DNA from: Nemertoderma westbladi
Taxonomy: Eukaryota; Xenacoelomorpha; Nemertodermatida; Nemertodermatidae
Length of the DNA stretch: 31,289 nucleotides
NCBI GenBank assembly: GCA_032718475.1
Contig: JAUCBJ010002116.1
Location: 1 to 31,289, forward strand
Direction of reading: 5' to 3'
Positions 19,100-29,573 of the stretch are shown here, piece after piece (the first letter of the stretch is position 1; every line of letters begins with the position of its first letter). Both the position numbers and the translations under genes were made by a program. Under the pieces are notes generated by a model, which made no database searches, was not told the DNA's origin, and saw nothing but the letters and a program-made list of their open reading frames with translations.

Positions 19100-19737
19100 G
19101 CCTATACGTATGTCGTATATGCATCATTTTCTTCCTTTGTCAGTACCGTCTTACTGTCGTAGTAGACTTATTGGGACATTCTCATGGGCGTTCCGGCTCG
19201 AGGCTCCAGTCAGCCAGGTACTCCCATTCGCCGTATTCGCTCCTCCTTGCCGTTGTCCGGGTACCCCTGTTCGCTCCCTCCTTGTGCCTTGCCGTTGTCC
19301 CGTTTACTTTCCGTTCGCCGTATAGATAAGAAAGTACTGTATACAGTGCTGCGGAGCTTGTACCGGTGACTGCTGCACTGTACTACAGTACTAATGTCTG
19401 AATGCGGTGATATTATTGCATCTAATTAATCTGGTTTTGAATTTGAGTCGTGAACCCCATTGTCTCAAAATTTTAGAACAATGATGGATGACAACACACT
19501 GCCATTCACAATCTAAATCGTCCTCCATATATATTTATATTCTTTTTTTTACAGCATTTATTATTCTCTGGTCAGATATGTCGTACCTAATTATTTATAA
19601 ACTCACTGTTAGATTTTAACACATTTAATGACATAATTTCACTTATAGGACTATTAACGTATTATATTTATTTATTTATTTCTTGTGTGACTTAATTCAT
19701 GAATATATTTATTAAATTAATGTACCGATTTGTGTCT
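19100..19737. other. Non-coding stretch
   Basis: No supported gene. The part 19180-19330 is rich in short CCTTGCCGTTGTCC-like echoes that may be a degenerate repeat. Confidence 0.35.
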
Positions 19738-19836
19738 GTAATGGTTCTGTAATGGTTCTGTAATGGTTCTGTAATGGTTCTGTAACGGTTCTGTAATGGT
19801 TCTGTAATGGTTCTGTAACGGTTCTGTAATGGTTCT
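19738..19836. repeat. 11-bp tandem repeat, nine units
   Basis: Nine units of GTAATGGTTCT with no indels; the fifth and eighth units carry GTAACGGTTCT. Confidence 0.95.
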
Positions 19837-19969
19837 GTAATTATTATTAGTAATTAAAAGTTTCAATTCGGTTTGTCTTTCCGTTATCTGGTTATTCAGT
19901 TATTGCATTATTAATAAATAAATGTTTTAAAATATATCTTACTAAATATGGTTAATCATTAAAACTTGT

Positions 19970-20537
19970 CGCTAACATTCTCGCTATGGGGGTTTTAAAG
20001 AGTGTTGATTACATTTCTGATGTCAGTTTTCACGTTTACATAAATCTAGTCTGTCTGTCTGTCGTTCTTTCTGTCAGTCAGTCTGTCAAAACATAAAAGA
20101 GAATTCAAATTAACTAACATTCTCGCTATGGGGGTTTTAAGGGGTGCTGATTTCATTTCTGATGTCAGTTTTCAGGTTTACATAAATCTAGTCTGTCTGT
20201 TTGTCGGTCTTTCTGTCAGTCAGTCAGTCTGTCAAAACTTAAAAAAGAATACAAACTAACTAACATTCTCGTTATGGGGGTTTTAATGGGTGCTAATTTT
20301 ATTTCAGATGTCAGTTTTCACGTTTATAAAAATCTAGTCTGTCTGGCTGTCGGTCTTTCTGTCAGTCAGTCTGTGAAAACTTAAGAAAGTATACTAACTA
20401 ACCAACATTCTCGCTATGGCGGTTTTAAGGGTTGCTGATTTCATTTTTGATGTCAGTTTACACGTTTACATAAATCTAGTCGGTGTCTGTCTGACTAATC
20501 TGTAATCTGTAATCTGTCTGTCGGTCTCTCTGTCAGT
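19970..20537. repeat. About 143-bp tandem repeat, four units
   Basis: CATTCTCGCTATGG or a variant recurs at 19976, 20118, 20264 and 20406 (periods 142, 146, 142). Each unit continues TTTCTGATGTCAGTTTTCA, TTTACATAAATCTAGTC and a CTGT/CAGT tetranucleotide tract whose length varies and explains the period changes. Confidence 0.93.
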
Positions 20538-20716
20538 CTGAACTACTGTACTGTGGTTGGCATTACGCCATATACCTAACACTAATAATACAGTCTACAA
20601 TACAGCCTATCTACAGTATAGAATGGATTTTTGGCCACGAAGAGCAATAAATGTCATTAATACTATCCACCAGTATACCTTCTCCAAGAGCCTTCCAATA
20701 AAACATGTATTCCAGC

Positions 20717-20790
20717 ATGACGTCCACTGCACGTCTTCGTGCTGACCATGGTGACGTGCAGTGGACGTCATAGGCTCTAAGGGGTTAAGC
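20717..20790. mobile_element. Possible piggyBac-type terminus with perfect hairpin
   Basis: Positions 20717-20735 and 20753-20771 form a perfect 19-bp inverted repeat around a 17-base loop (arm ATGACGTCCACTGCACGTC). Fifteen bases further the strand reads AAGGGGTTAA. Read on the minus strand this is TTAACCCCTTAGAG followed by the hairpin, the arrangement expected of a piggyBac-like end next to its TTAA target site. No partner end or transposase was found. Confidence 0.4.
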
Positions 20791-20844
20791 AACACGGTCC
20801 CTACTTCGCCCTGTCGACACCCCAGCCATTTTTCACCAATCCTT

Positions 20845-21150
20845 TTTTAGAGTTTTTTAATTTTTTTGGTATTGGTGAAAGTTCTACAACATTAGTAGAT
20901 ATGTTTTTTATGATAGCTAGTGTTTTTTTGCTAGCTAGTATTTTTTGAAATTATAAAAAATGTGAAAGTCCATGATATTTCAGGTTAAACTGTTGAAGAA
21001 TATATTAATGACCAAAATAATTTCCAAAAATTACTACATGTAGCTAGTAAAAAATACTAGCTATATACCATAAAAAATCTACTAAGGTTCTAGAACATTT
21101 ACTAATATAAAAAAGCAATCAAAATCACAAAAAAATAAAGGTTAAAAAAC
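20845..21150. repeat. Large imperfect palindrome (foldback or MITE-like)
   Basis: The left arm (about 20848-20960) reads GAGTTTTTTAA, then ATTAGTAGAT, TTTTTTATG and GCTAGCTAGTATTTTTTG. The right arm (about 21020-21150), reverse-complemented, gives the same blocks in the same order. The arms are separated by about 60-70 bases. The arms have diverged, so this is an old structure. No target duplication was resolved. Confidence 0.7.
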
Positions 21151-22515
21151 TCATTCGGACTCTTTTACTTAAGGAGTCAAAATTGTAGAAAAAATTCCCG
21201 AAGGTTGCGACGTTTGCGAAATTCGCGAAGAATCCGTCAGTTTCTGTGCCCTAATGGTTTCGTGACGAAACAATAAAATCTTACACACTTAACACACACG
21301 AACTAATTTAATGTGTGTATTAGTATGCCTGAATAATTAAATAGAAATTAAATTAATGAACGCTATTTCAACATGAAATCTACGGAATCAATACACAACA
21401 CACGCACACTACTGAATTTAAAAATTTATATAGATTGCAACTTATATTTGGCTAATGGGTGACTAATTTAATTATTCACCCCTATATATTTGTAGCCTTT
21501 TTAATTTGTGCCTCTAATTGAATCAAACATTAAACTAAAATATATGTCACAATATTGGTCTGTCGGTAGCTGGTCAATGAATCTCTCATAAATTTGTTAA
21601 TTAGTCGCTGCTCAGTCATTGAATATTTGAACACGTGCTGCTCGAAGACCCCACAACGTGTAATTGCTTTTCTTCGAACTAATTTATTAAATTACTATTT
21701 TATGCGATGGGCTGAATATTTATAGTTATTTCATGCAATTTAGTATTTAACCTTATCCTTGCGGTGTGAATCTTGTCTGTAAATCTGTAAATTATTCGGT
21801 AAATAAACTAGGCCTTCTACTACTATTAATTGCAGCTTAAGTTCATTAAGTTGAAATGAGAGTGGTACAGCGGTAGGTACTTAAGGGTAGTTTTGGAAAT
21901 TATTGTTATGGAAATTATATTTTGGAAATTGACAAAAAAGTTTTTTTTATTCTATCTTGTGCCGAATTTAATGGAGATTTTAAATCTGCAAGCAGTTTTC
22001 TCATATCTTCTCTCAAACTCATGTTATTACCCAAAACATAAGAGCTAGTCTTATTTTTGAAAAGCCTTCGAGCAGCACTATGATTTGATTCCTTTTTATT
22101 TATTGCTTAATTAATTAATTAATTAATGCCTTTGTACAATTTGTGCAATTTTACTATATCAATTTAATTGATTAAAACAAATTAAATGAAATATATTTTA
22201 AAATTGTAAGGGGCCCTTTTCATTAAAAAGGCTCTCACGGTACAGATATGAATAAAATTGCTAGAAAGTTGTTTTACTAGTTATATGTTTAGCAAGCATG
22301 TAAAATTTCGTTGAATTTCGTTCATTTTTGACAAAGTTATAGTTGAACATAGAAAATGGTATTATCTAAAATAGCGCGAAGGTTTGGATTGTTCCTTAAA
22401 CTTTAAACACCCATATCTCAGAATGACGTTTTTTTCATGAAAAAGGCTATTTCTCCACCAATTTTAGCAGAAATGAGTCGGAAATTTGGTACACTTGTTA
22501 AGATTACTCTTCTCC
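21151..22515. other. AT-rich non-coding stretch
   Basis: About 1.4 kb with no supported gene or RNA. A short TTAA repeat lies near 22108-22126 and a CTA-triplet trace near 21818. Confidence 0.4.
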
Positions 22516-22519
22516 ATAT

Positions 22520-22597
22520 TTCTTCTGAACAAATTTGGTTGGCCTTTTTGTTCTAAAACGGCTCGAGAGCATTTGAGGCAAAATTTGTTCAGAAGAA
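22520..22597. repeat. Perfect 17-bp inverted repeat
   Basis: TTCTTCTGAACAAATTT at 22520-22536 is the exact reverse complement of 22581-22597, with a 44-base loop. It may be a local hairpin or part of an unrecognised repeat. Confidence 0.75.
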
Positions 22598-23388
22598 TTG
22601 GATGCAGGGTTTTTCTGAACCTATATTCCAAATTTTGACAAATTTCAACAAATATTGTTGGAGATATAGCTCTTGGCGCAAAAAGGCACTTTGGCCATTA
22701 CGGAACCATTTTGTGGTCAGTTTTAAAAATATTTGGTTTGGTTATTCTCACGCAGTCCAGACGATGTTTAGTAGCACAAAAAATAAGTTTCACACAATTT
22801 TATGGTCCAGAGACACAAAAATGTGAGGTTCAATTTGAGGGTGCTACCCCCCCCCCCCTTAATTAACTTTAGCAACAATACAGCAATAGGCCTACTCCGA
22901 TAAACTGCAATGCAATAGGTGGCAAGGGCTAAGTTGGTGAGTGCTTGCATACAGGTCAGGCAATCTACCAAGTTTGCAAAATTGCAAGCAGTACTTTATC
23001 AATGTTCATGATCATGAATAAGTAATTGTAGTGTTAAAAGACGCGCAAGACTCTCGGCTTTCAATTGATATAAGCCACGTGTAAATTGATTGTGATTAAA
23101 TGTGTATTTCAATGGATCTAAAATCACATAAAAACCAACAAATAACCCAGAGAAACCAATATAAGAAATTAAATTATCTGAGTACTGCATAGTGACGTCA
23201 AATATGTAGCAGCCAATCACAGCCAATTTTCAAAATTGGCTTCCCAGGCTTACTTAAACCCGCTATTACTTAAACCCGCCACTCGATTCAGGGCACTGTT
23301 ACCCCTTATTCGATTGTTTCTAGCCCCGGTGAGTCGATGGTTGTCGAAGAGTTAAGTTCTCTAGTAGTTTTTTTTTATTTTTATTATA
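22598..23388. other. Non-coding stretch
   Basis: No gene is supported. A run of 12 C lies at 22847-22858. Confidence 0.35.
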
Positions 23389-23421
23389 ATCGGCATGCTG
23401 CATTGCAGCTGTATTTTTAAG
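23389..23421 (-). repeat. Third copy of the 64-bp dispersed repeat, partial
   Basis: ATCGGCATGCTGCATTGCAG and the following 13 bases match the right arm at 11919 onward with one C-to-T change. Sequence on both sides differs, so only the core is shared. Confidence 0.85.
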
Positions 23422-23975
23422 GTAAACACACCTTAGTAGTAACATTCACCTACAAACGCACAAATTCAACACAACTGCAACAAACTGCACACATTCGGGC
23501 CATTTGTCCGTTAGTCAGTACCTTCCAGAATGTCACTGTATTTATTATGTATCCTTGGATACTAGCGGTGCGCTATTTATTCCCTATGCTATTCAATGGG
23601 GCATGCTTTATATTGTTCTTTTAACTCACTTCTAATTCTAGCGTGGTTGTTGCCATGGTGACATTATGGAAAGCTAGCGGTAGAATTAGGGTAATTCTCA
23701 TGCATACAGATCTGGGATGCTATTTAATAGTAATTCTTTAATGGTCAATATCCCCTTTATACATGAATTTATGAATTTTATCGGCTATTGACTATGCATT
23801 GGAGATTCTCGCACACAAATACACTTAATAGAGTGAATCTCCGCTCCCATGATTTATTAATTAATGGAATTTTGGGAACGTTATAAATTGTACAAAATGA
23901 CAATTTATTAAATTCATTTAAAGTATGAATTTAAATTTATTCCCGTAAATTTTATTATTTGATAGTTAAATTGAC
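23422..23975. other. Non-coding stretch left of the BEL copy B flank
   Basis: No gene is seen. A 9-bp inverted repeat CTAATTCTA/TAGAATTAG spans about 23632-23691. Confidence 0.35.
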
Positions 23976-23977
23976 AC

Positions 23978-24290
23978 AATTTAATTCCAGAGCATATCTG
24001 GGGACATATGATCCTTGATTCTATGAATTTGTCCTTTTAAGAGTATCGGTAAGTGCTACGATATCTTACTCGACTAGAATGTTAAAGGATCTAAAATTTG
24101 ACAGATTTTGTAAATATTAATAATTAATATTTAGGATGGGCACCAGTTTATTCCAGAACTTGTCTGGGGACGTTAACCACTGATTCTAGAATTTTGTCTT
24201 TCAAGTATATCGGTGGGTGCCGCGATATCTTAATCGACTAGAATTGCAGATGGTCAAAGGGTTTAACAGATTTATTTTGCGTTATACGCT
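23978..24290. repeat. Diverged tandem duplication of about 170 bp
   Basis: ATTCCAGAGCATATCTGGGGAC and ATTCCAGAACTTGTCTGGGGAC begin two units that share TATCGGT, GCGATATCTTA-like and TCGACTAGAAT blocks in order. The second unit ends just before the candidate LTR of BEL copy B. It may be host sequence or an older element edge. Confidence 0.75.
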
Positions 24291-24292
24291 AC

Positions 24293-24780
24293 TGTTAAAG
24301 GGACATCACGCTACTATATGTATTATTTAATATACGGTATGAGAGCAATATCGCACGAAGCAATGTCAGTGAGAAGAGGCAAGTCGTTTCCAAGGTCTAC
24401 CCAGAGCTTGGTTTAGCCGAGACACGAGGATCTGAACTTTGCATTCCTAATACTCTGCCTACCAATAATACTTGAATATAGTAGTGGCTTTATTGTACTT
24501 TAATAAGTACGGATATTTCATCTTACTGTAGTCACGTATTGATAATGTAATACGGGCAGTAAGGAAAGAGAAAAATAATTATTTCTCGCCGTCGCACTAA
24601 ATATATATTATAAGTAATTACGTACGTAATAAACACGAATATATTGCACTATTCTACTAAATAATCTCTAAAATACCATACTACTAAATAAAATTAAATA
24701 AAACGATTAAAATAAAATTACATAATAATACATACATAAATATAAAAATAAAACAAATACAAAATAATAGAGTCACACAC
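24293..24780 (-). repeat. Candidate 3' LTR of BEL copy B
   Basis: Closely matches 3-480. It begins TGTTAAAGGGACATCACG and ends near AGTCACACA, so TG...CA ends are possible. An AATAAA lies on the minus strand within TACAATAAAGCC. The precise end and the missing 5' partner leave the call tentative. Confidence 0.5.
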
Positions 24781-24795
24781 CCACTCCATATGTTG

Positions 24796-26181
24796 TTACG
24801 TTATGGAGTCCCTAGATGTTTGAAGGATTAGGGAGGTGGTCGTGGGAAGAGAATCTTGCCTTCCACAGTTTCCGGAGAGTCCTCCATTCCCTTCTGGTAA
24901 ACACAAACGACCGACTGGGTGATTGAGTCGCTGCATCCCGAATACAATTCCAGGTTTCCTCTTCGTCCTGGAATAGTGACGATAGAAACATCGCTCTAGG
25001 TACACGACGGCCTTACAAAGCCGATTCCAGGAGCTATAGTGGTCCGTCGCTCCCTGCAGGAGAGGTGAGAGTCCCTGCGAGACGTCTGATGTTCCAGAGC
25101 TCCAATCGCTCTCTCTGATCTTCATGAAGGATCCACTCGCGGTGGGGAGGTCCAGATCCACGGCGTCGTCCCTGGCAATATGTAATACCGACAGATCTAT
25201 CCCGGGTTCAAATAACTCCGATCCACCCGTCCGGGTTTTAGGTTTGACTTTCTCCGCTCCCTTGGCTGGTCTAATCTCAGTCGGAGTAAGATGGGGAGGC
25301 CATTCATCCTCCTTACTCAGGAAGTCTGGTTCACCTAACCGGTCTGTAGTATCTGTCAGTTCTTGAGGAGTTGCTCCTCTGGAAGCGATGTCAGTTGGAT
25401 TAAACTTCTTTGGGCAATATCTCCATTGATCTACATTGGAGCTAATATTGTCATTATCTGAGGAGTATGGTGTTCCCTCAGTTGGGTCGTCTCCCTCACT
25501 AGTATCATCTTCCCATTCACTCACCTGGCAGACGCGACCTAGAAGCAGTCTTTCTCTGAGCGTTCTTCGGGAAGGTCCAGTAAGGTACCAACCTACTCTA
25601 GTTCTTACCGCATAGGTCTGAAGTGGTTGCGGTTGAGCAGGTCGTTTCTCCAATGTCTCCAGCGCCTCATGCGCGTTTTGACCGATTAATATTTGTACTC
25701 CAGGATAATCGGTGTCGAATCTAGGAATGTTAAGTTGTTGGGCATGATCCTCTTTGTCCCAATTATAAGGTTCCACTTGGGTGGTAGCGAAGTTCTTTAT
25801 TGCCACCATTTTGACTGACCTTATACTGTGTTCTCCTAGTTTATCCTGTGGAGTGGACAACTCACCTATATAATAGTCGGCAGCCACAGCAGATTTCCAA
25901 ACCTGCATGATCCCTGACATGTTTAGCTTGGTTCGGAACTTGGGTTGTCCAGCAAAGATGTCTTCGGCTAGTTCTTTATCGATGAATGTTCCTGTGCTGC
26001 CGGAGTCCAGGAGGGCGTTCACTATATAGCTCTTCTGAGGTCCGTGGACCCGTAACTGGACTATAGGAAATTCTCGGATTCCTACATTTGAAGTTGGCGC
26101 TTTCCAAGATTGTTGTTGATCTGAAGTAGTTAGGGTGAGGTCGCTGTCTGTGTCTTTCTCATACATGAGTGCTCGATACAC
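24796..26181 (-). CDS. BEL/Pao aspartic protease remnant with truncated pol, copy B
   Basis: This is a 461-codon open frame whose first codon is not ATG; it is the downstream part of the gag-pro frame after a frameshift. Retropepsin site D59-S60-G61 lies in LLDSGST. The same protease-to-NPTDIASRG junction as in copy A follows, via DQWRYCPKKF. Copy B then keeps about 110 residues missing from copy A, including YSSWNRLCKAVVYL, which resembles the segment ahead of the BEL integrase zinc-binding domain. No integrase core is present, and the C-terminus RDSIT matches copy A. Confidence 0.78.
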   Translation of the reverse strand: MYRALMYEKDTDSDLTLTTSDQQQSWKAPTSNVGIREFPIVQLRVHGPQKSYIVNALLDSGSTGTFIDKELAEDIFAGQPKFRTKLNMSGIMQVWKSAVAADYYIGELSTPQDKLGEHSIRSVKMVAIKNFATTQVEPYNWDKEDHAQQLNIPRFDTDYPGVQILIGQNAHEALETLEKRPAQPQPLQTYAVRTRVGWYLTGPSRRTLRERLLLGRVCQVSEWEDDTSEGDDPTEGTPYSSDNDNISSNVDQWRYCPKKFNPTDIASRGATPQELTDTTDRLGEPDFLSKEDEWPPHLTPTEIRPAKGAEKVKPKTRTGGSELFEPGIDLSVLHIARDDAVDLDLPTASGSFMKIRESDWSSGTSDVSQGLSPLLQGATDHYSSWNRLCKAVVYLERCFYRHYSRTKRKPGIVFGMQRLNHPVGRLCLPEGNGGLSGNCGRQDSLPTTTSLILQTSRDSIT

Positions 26182-26195
26182 TGCGGTGGCGTTTA

Positions 26196-28268
26196 TTAAG
26201 TAACGGATTCGTTTTGGTCGGAGAATTCGTCCGTATAGAATCCTTCCATCTCAGATTGATCAGTGTCGTTCACATCACTGAATTGGACATGTAGTTCGGA
26301 ATCACTCACCTGACTCGGACTATTTCGCTCGAATTCAGTGTGCAACAAGATATGATGTTTCGCACCGCACTTTGCACACCTTGCATCGGAGTAACAGGTT
26401 CGCCGTTGGTGTCCTCGTCTGAGGCAATTATAACACAACCGCTTATCCCACATGACTTCCCGTCTCTCTTTTAATGATTTCTTTAAGAATTCATCGCACA
26501 TATTCAAGCGGTGGGGCCCGTCGCACAGCACACATTTGGGTTTGATGTTACTTACTTTAACATGTGCTGTGTGGTGCACGTTCGTTCTTTCCTCGGGCTT
26601 TCTCACCTGAATTCTCTTAGGAGACGTAGGAGGAGTTTTTCTTACCTGTTCTCTCCTGTCATTGGTTCGAGACTTGAATTTACTTACCTGGTCTTTAGGC
26701 GTTTTATTGACATAATAAGATCTTTCAGTGTCTTTCCCGCTATCCTCTCCTTGAGAAGTCTGGCTTTCGCCGTCGTCTGTATAACATACTGGTGTTACCC
26801 TTCTCCTAGAAACGGGTTTCTCACTTACCTTGTTTTCCAGTGTCTTCTCTCTGGACTGCCTTAGGAGCTGTAATTTCACTTCGCCATCCAAGAATGTCAT
26901 GAGATCAGTCATGGTAGGGTCTCGTTGTTGTTGTTCCATCATGTATAACACTTTCTTGTCCCAGCGTGTACCTACTCCACCCTTCGGTAAAGTAGAAGCC
27001 ACTGCTCTAATAACCATAGCACTCTGATACTCATGAGACTTACCTAGCCAATCTAATTGTCTGCAGATCTCCTGAATCTCATCGGAAAACTCTATAATCC
27101 CGCTGCTAATAAACTTTCGGGGCGCTACCAACTTTGCATACAAATACCCAGCTATGTTATTCCTATTACCATACCTGATGTTTAGTGTATCCCAAACTTG
27201 TCTTAATCCGTCTGGATGTCCAATAAACTTTAACGCCATTAACTTGGGAGATCCTTCCAAGCACTCGATGAGGTATCTAAGTTTCTCTCCATTAGATAGT
27301 ACAGAGTTCTGTATGTTATCTTTGTAATATTCATTAAAAGGTAACCATTTCATCTCATCTCCATTGAACTTGACGATCTCTCCCACCTTTACTGCTTGCC
27401 GGGCTTCGGTTCTAGCCATTTGACGCGTAAAACTTTCTTGGGCCATCGTGTTATTTAATATCGAGTTATCGGTATATAAATTTCTCGGATTATGATCCGG
27501 TCTATAGGGAATATCATTATCAACAGGTCTATAATTACCCTTAATAGGGTTCACTATAGGAGTTTCTACTTCGCTAGCAGTATAGATGCATGTAGGCTCC
27601 ACACCTTGCGCATGAGATACTTCAGACCTAACAGGTTGACACATTGTTACAGGGGGTGGTGGTATACCCTTTTGTAAATTTACTAATTTATCGCGTTCTA
27701 GCGCGATACTTTGCTGCACTTCTTGCAACTCTAGCCTACTTTCCCTTACTGTGCCCTTGAATTGCTGAACAGTCTCCTGCATCTGCCCGAGCAGGAGATC
27801 CATCCCCCGCCGTCTCTCGTCCACCCATTCGACCGCCGAAGCGGGAGTCGCCAACGTTGTAGCGGGCGGACGAGGGACAACGGGCGACAAATCATGAATA
27901 TTTCGCTCGGAGTCCAGGGTATGAACTGTCTCACGGACTGTTCTGCTGGGCACAGGTAGCTTAGTGCTGTGCAAAGGGAATTGAGAGGTAGGTTCAGGGA
28001 GTACAGGTGTCTCTACGACCGAAAGGGTTGCTTCGGGAACAGGCCTAATTATTTCAGGCTCATCTACTATAGTAGGGAGTCTTTCTATTTTAATTATTTG
28101 GTCTGTGGGCTCTGTACTACCTAAGTTGGTGTTATTTAGTTGCCTTCTAACAGCTGGAGGCAAATCAGGCAATTTCTGACGGTGGAATGTTCTTTTACGT
28201 CTGCTTAGACGAGATCTATTTCCTTTGCCTTCAGTATCGGTGGTATCGCCTTCTTCAGATGATGTATC
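26196..28268 (-). pseudogene. BEL/Pao gag C-terminal part, copy B
   Basis: Homologous to residues about 288-891 of copy A gag, then continuing through both further zinc knuckles (CYNCLRRGHQRRTC, CAKCGAKHH) that copy A reads only in a separate frame. The DUF1759-like domain is strongly conserved. The frame stays open upstream into the insertion as far as 28721, but that part is not gag. The ORF ends NESVT because of a small indel relative to copy A, where the frame runs on into the protease. Together the copies show that the ancestor was one gag-pro frame. Confidence 0.8.
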
Positions 28269-29573
28269 GCTTGCGTCCTTCTGGGCTCCTCTCTGATGAC
28301 TCCGAGGCGCACCCATGAGGCGGACGCTGTCCCACCACCCCTGGGGCCAGTCCGACTCCGTTTTTATCAGACTGGGCCGGAGGGTAGCCCGATGCTTCCC
28401 GGGTTCACTTTTCAATCCCCCGATCACACCGGCACAGCTCGTCGGTGTAGCCAGATGGTCGGCTACTGTCAACTTACTGTGGCCTGACTGTACATTGAGC
28501 CAACTCAGAGAGTCAACCGGCGGGTGGACCAGTCGATAGCGATCGAGCATCAAGGTCGCCCTTGAGCCAAACCGACGGTCTTGTCCCAAGCGGGCTTGCG
28601 CTACCCACATGGAATATTGACCGTTTTCACCCGCCTCGCCGGCAGTATTGAGGGGAAGTCGGTTCCGCAAACAATACTGACTAGCTCGAAAGCTAGGAAC
28701 AAGTAACCACTTACCAGTCACTGTACACGTGTACTCAATAGATGTTCACAATATCAAGTACACTACGGTAAACACAAAATCTGACGCATACCACGCACAC
28801 ACAGAGGACATAATCGGGGAAGACAAAATCGGTGACTAAATCAGAGGGGACAAAATTGTATCGACTGTTAAAAGAGTCGAGAGTACCTTATTTTGCCGTC
28901 AGGGCAAAACAACTTTGTATGTACAAAGTATGCTGGGGCGCAGTAAAGATATGGTCCTACTAATACCAGCGGCGTCTAGACCAACCGGCAAGGGTTCCCA
29001 TACTCACTCGCAGTGGCCATACATACACTCACATATACCACGTACCCACAGCAACAGAAAGCTCAAGCTAACTGCCACTGATCGTCCACACACATACCAC
29101 AGATTCCAGAGTATCATTCACTCGGACCACACTACAACACTAACCCCTCCTTGCAGCCGATATTCCGGGTGCCACCTCCATTCCAATAGTAGTACCAACA
29201 GAATCATCAGAACCTGCCCATTCCGATGCAACACCTCCATTCCAATAGTGCTACCCTGGGAAAAGACACGTTTTGGCAACCGATCGGAGACAGTAAAGAG
29301 TCTGGTCAACTCATACATACCAAACATAGACACCACATAAACCACATAGACCACAGATCACACTAAGCCACCACCCCTACTGTGTACAGGACTGGCAGTA
29401 CGGCAACAGGCCGACTAGACGGTACCACGGCACCATGTTGATTCATGGTTCGTAAGACACGAGGGCCTTCAGTAACTCCCCTGCACTATAAAGACGATTT
29501 AACGTGCCCCCAGACCCTCACGAGTCCGCCGCCGCCTGTTAGGGACACCCCTATAGAGACCTCACCTCTTTGG
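28269..29573. mobile_element. 1305-bp unclassified insertion in gag of BEL copy B
   Basis: Aligning copy B gag with copy A shows a block absent from copy A between the codons for RQGY and TSSEE. GTATC occurs at both edges (28264-28268 and 29574-29578), which would be a 5-bp target duplication. The insert has higher GC than its surroundings. It contains a direct repeat ACCTCCATTCCAATAGT at about 29175 and 29237. It has no inverted ends and no TG...CA ends at this boundary, so its class is unknown. A solo LTR or a non-autonomous transposon are possible. Confidence 0.7.

Noticed and set aside
20607-20795. A minus-strand frame over the hairpin as a transposase fragment
   Set aside because: No transposase motif is visible, and the apparent protein follows from the palindrome and terminal bases.
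28269-28721. Treating the open frame into the insertion as part of gag
   Set aside because: Copy A lacks this sequence, gag similarity begins only at 28268, and the first codon at 28721 is GTG.
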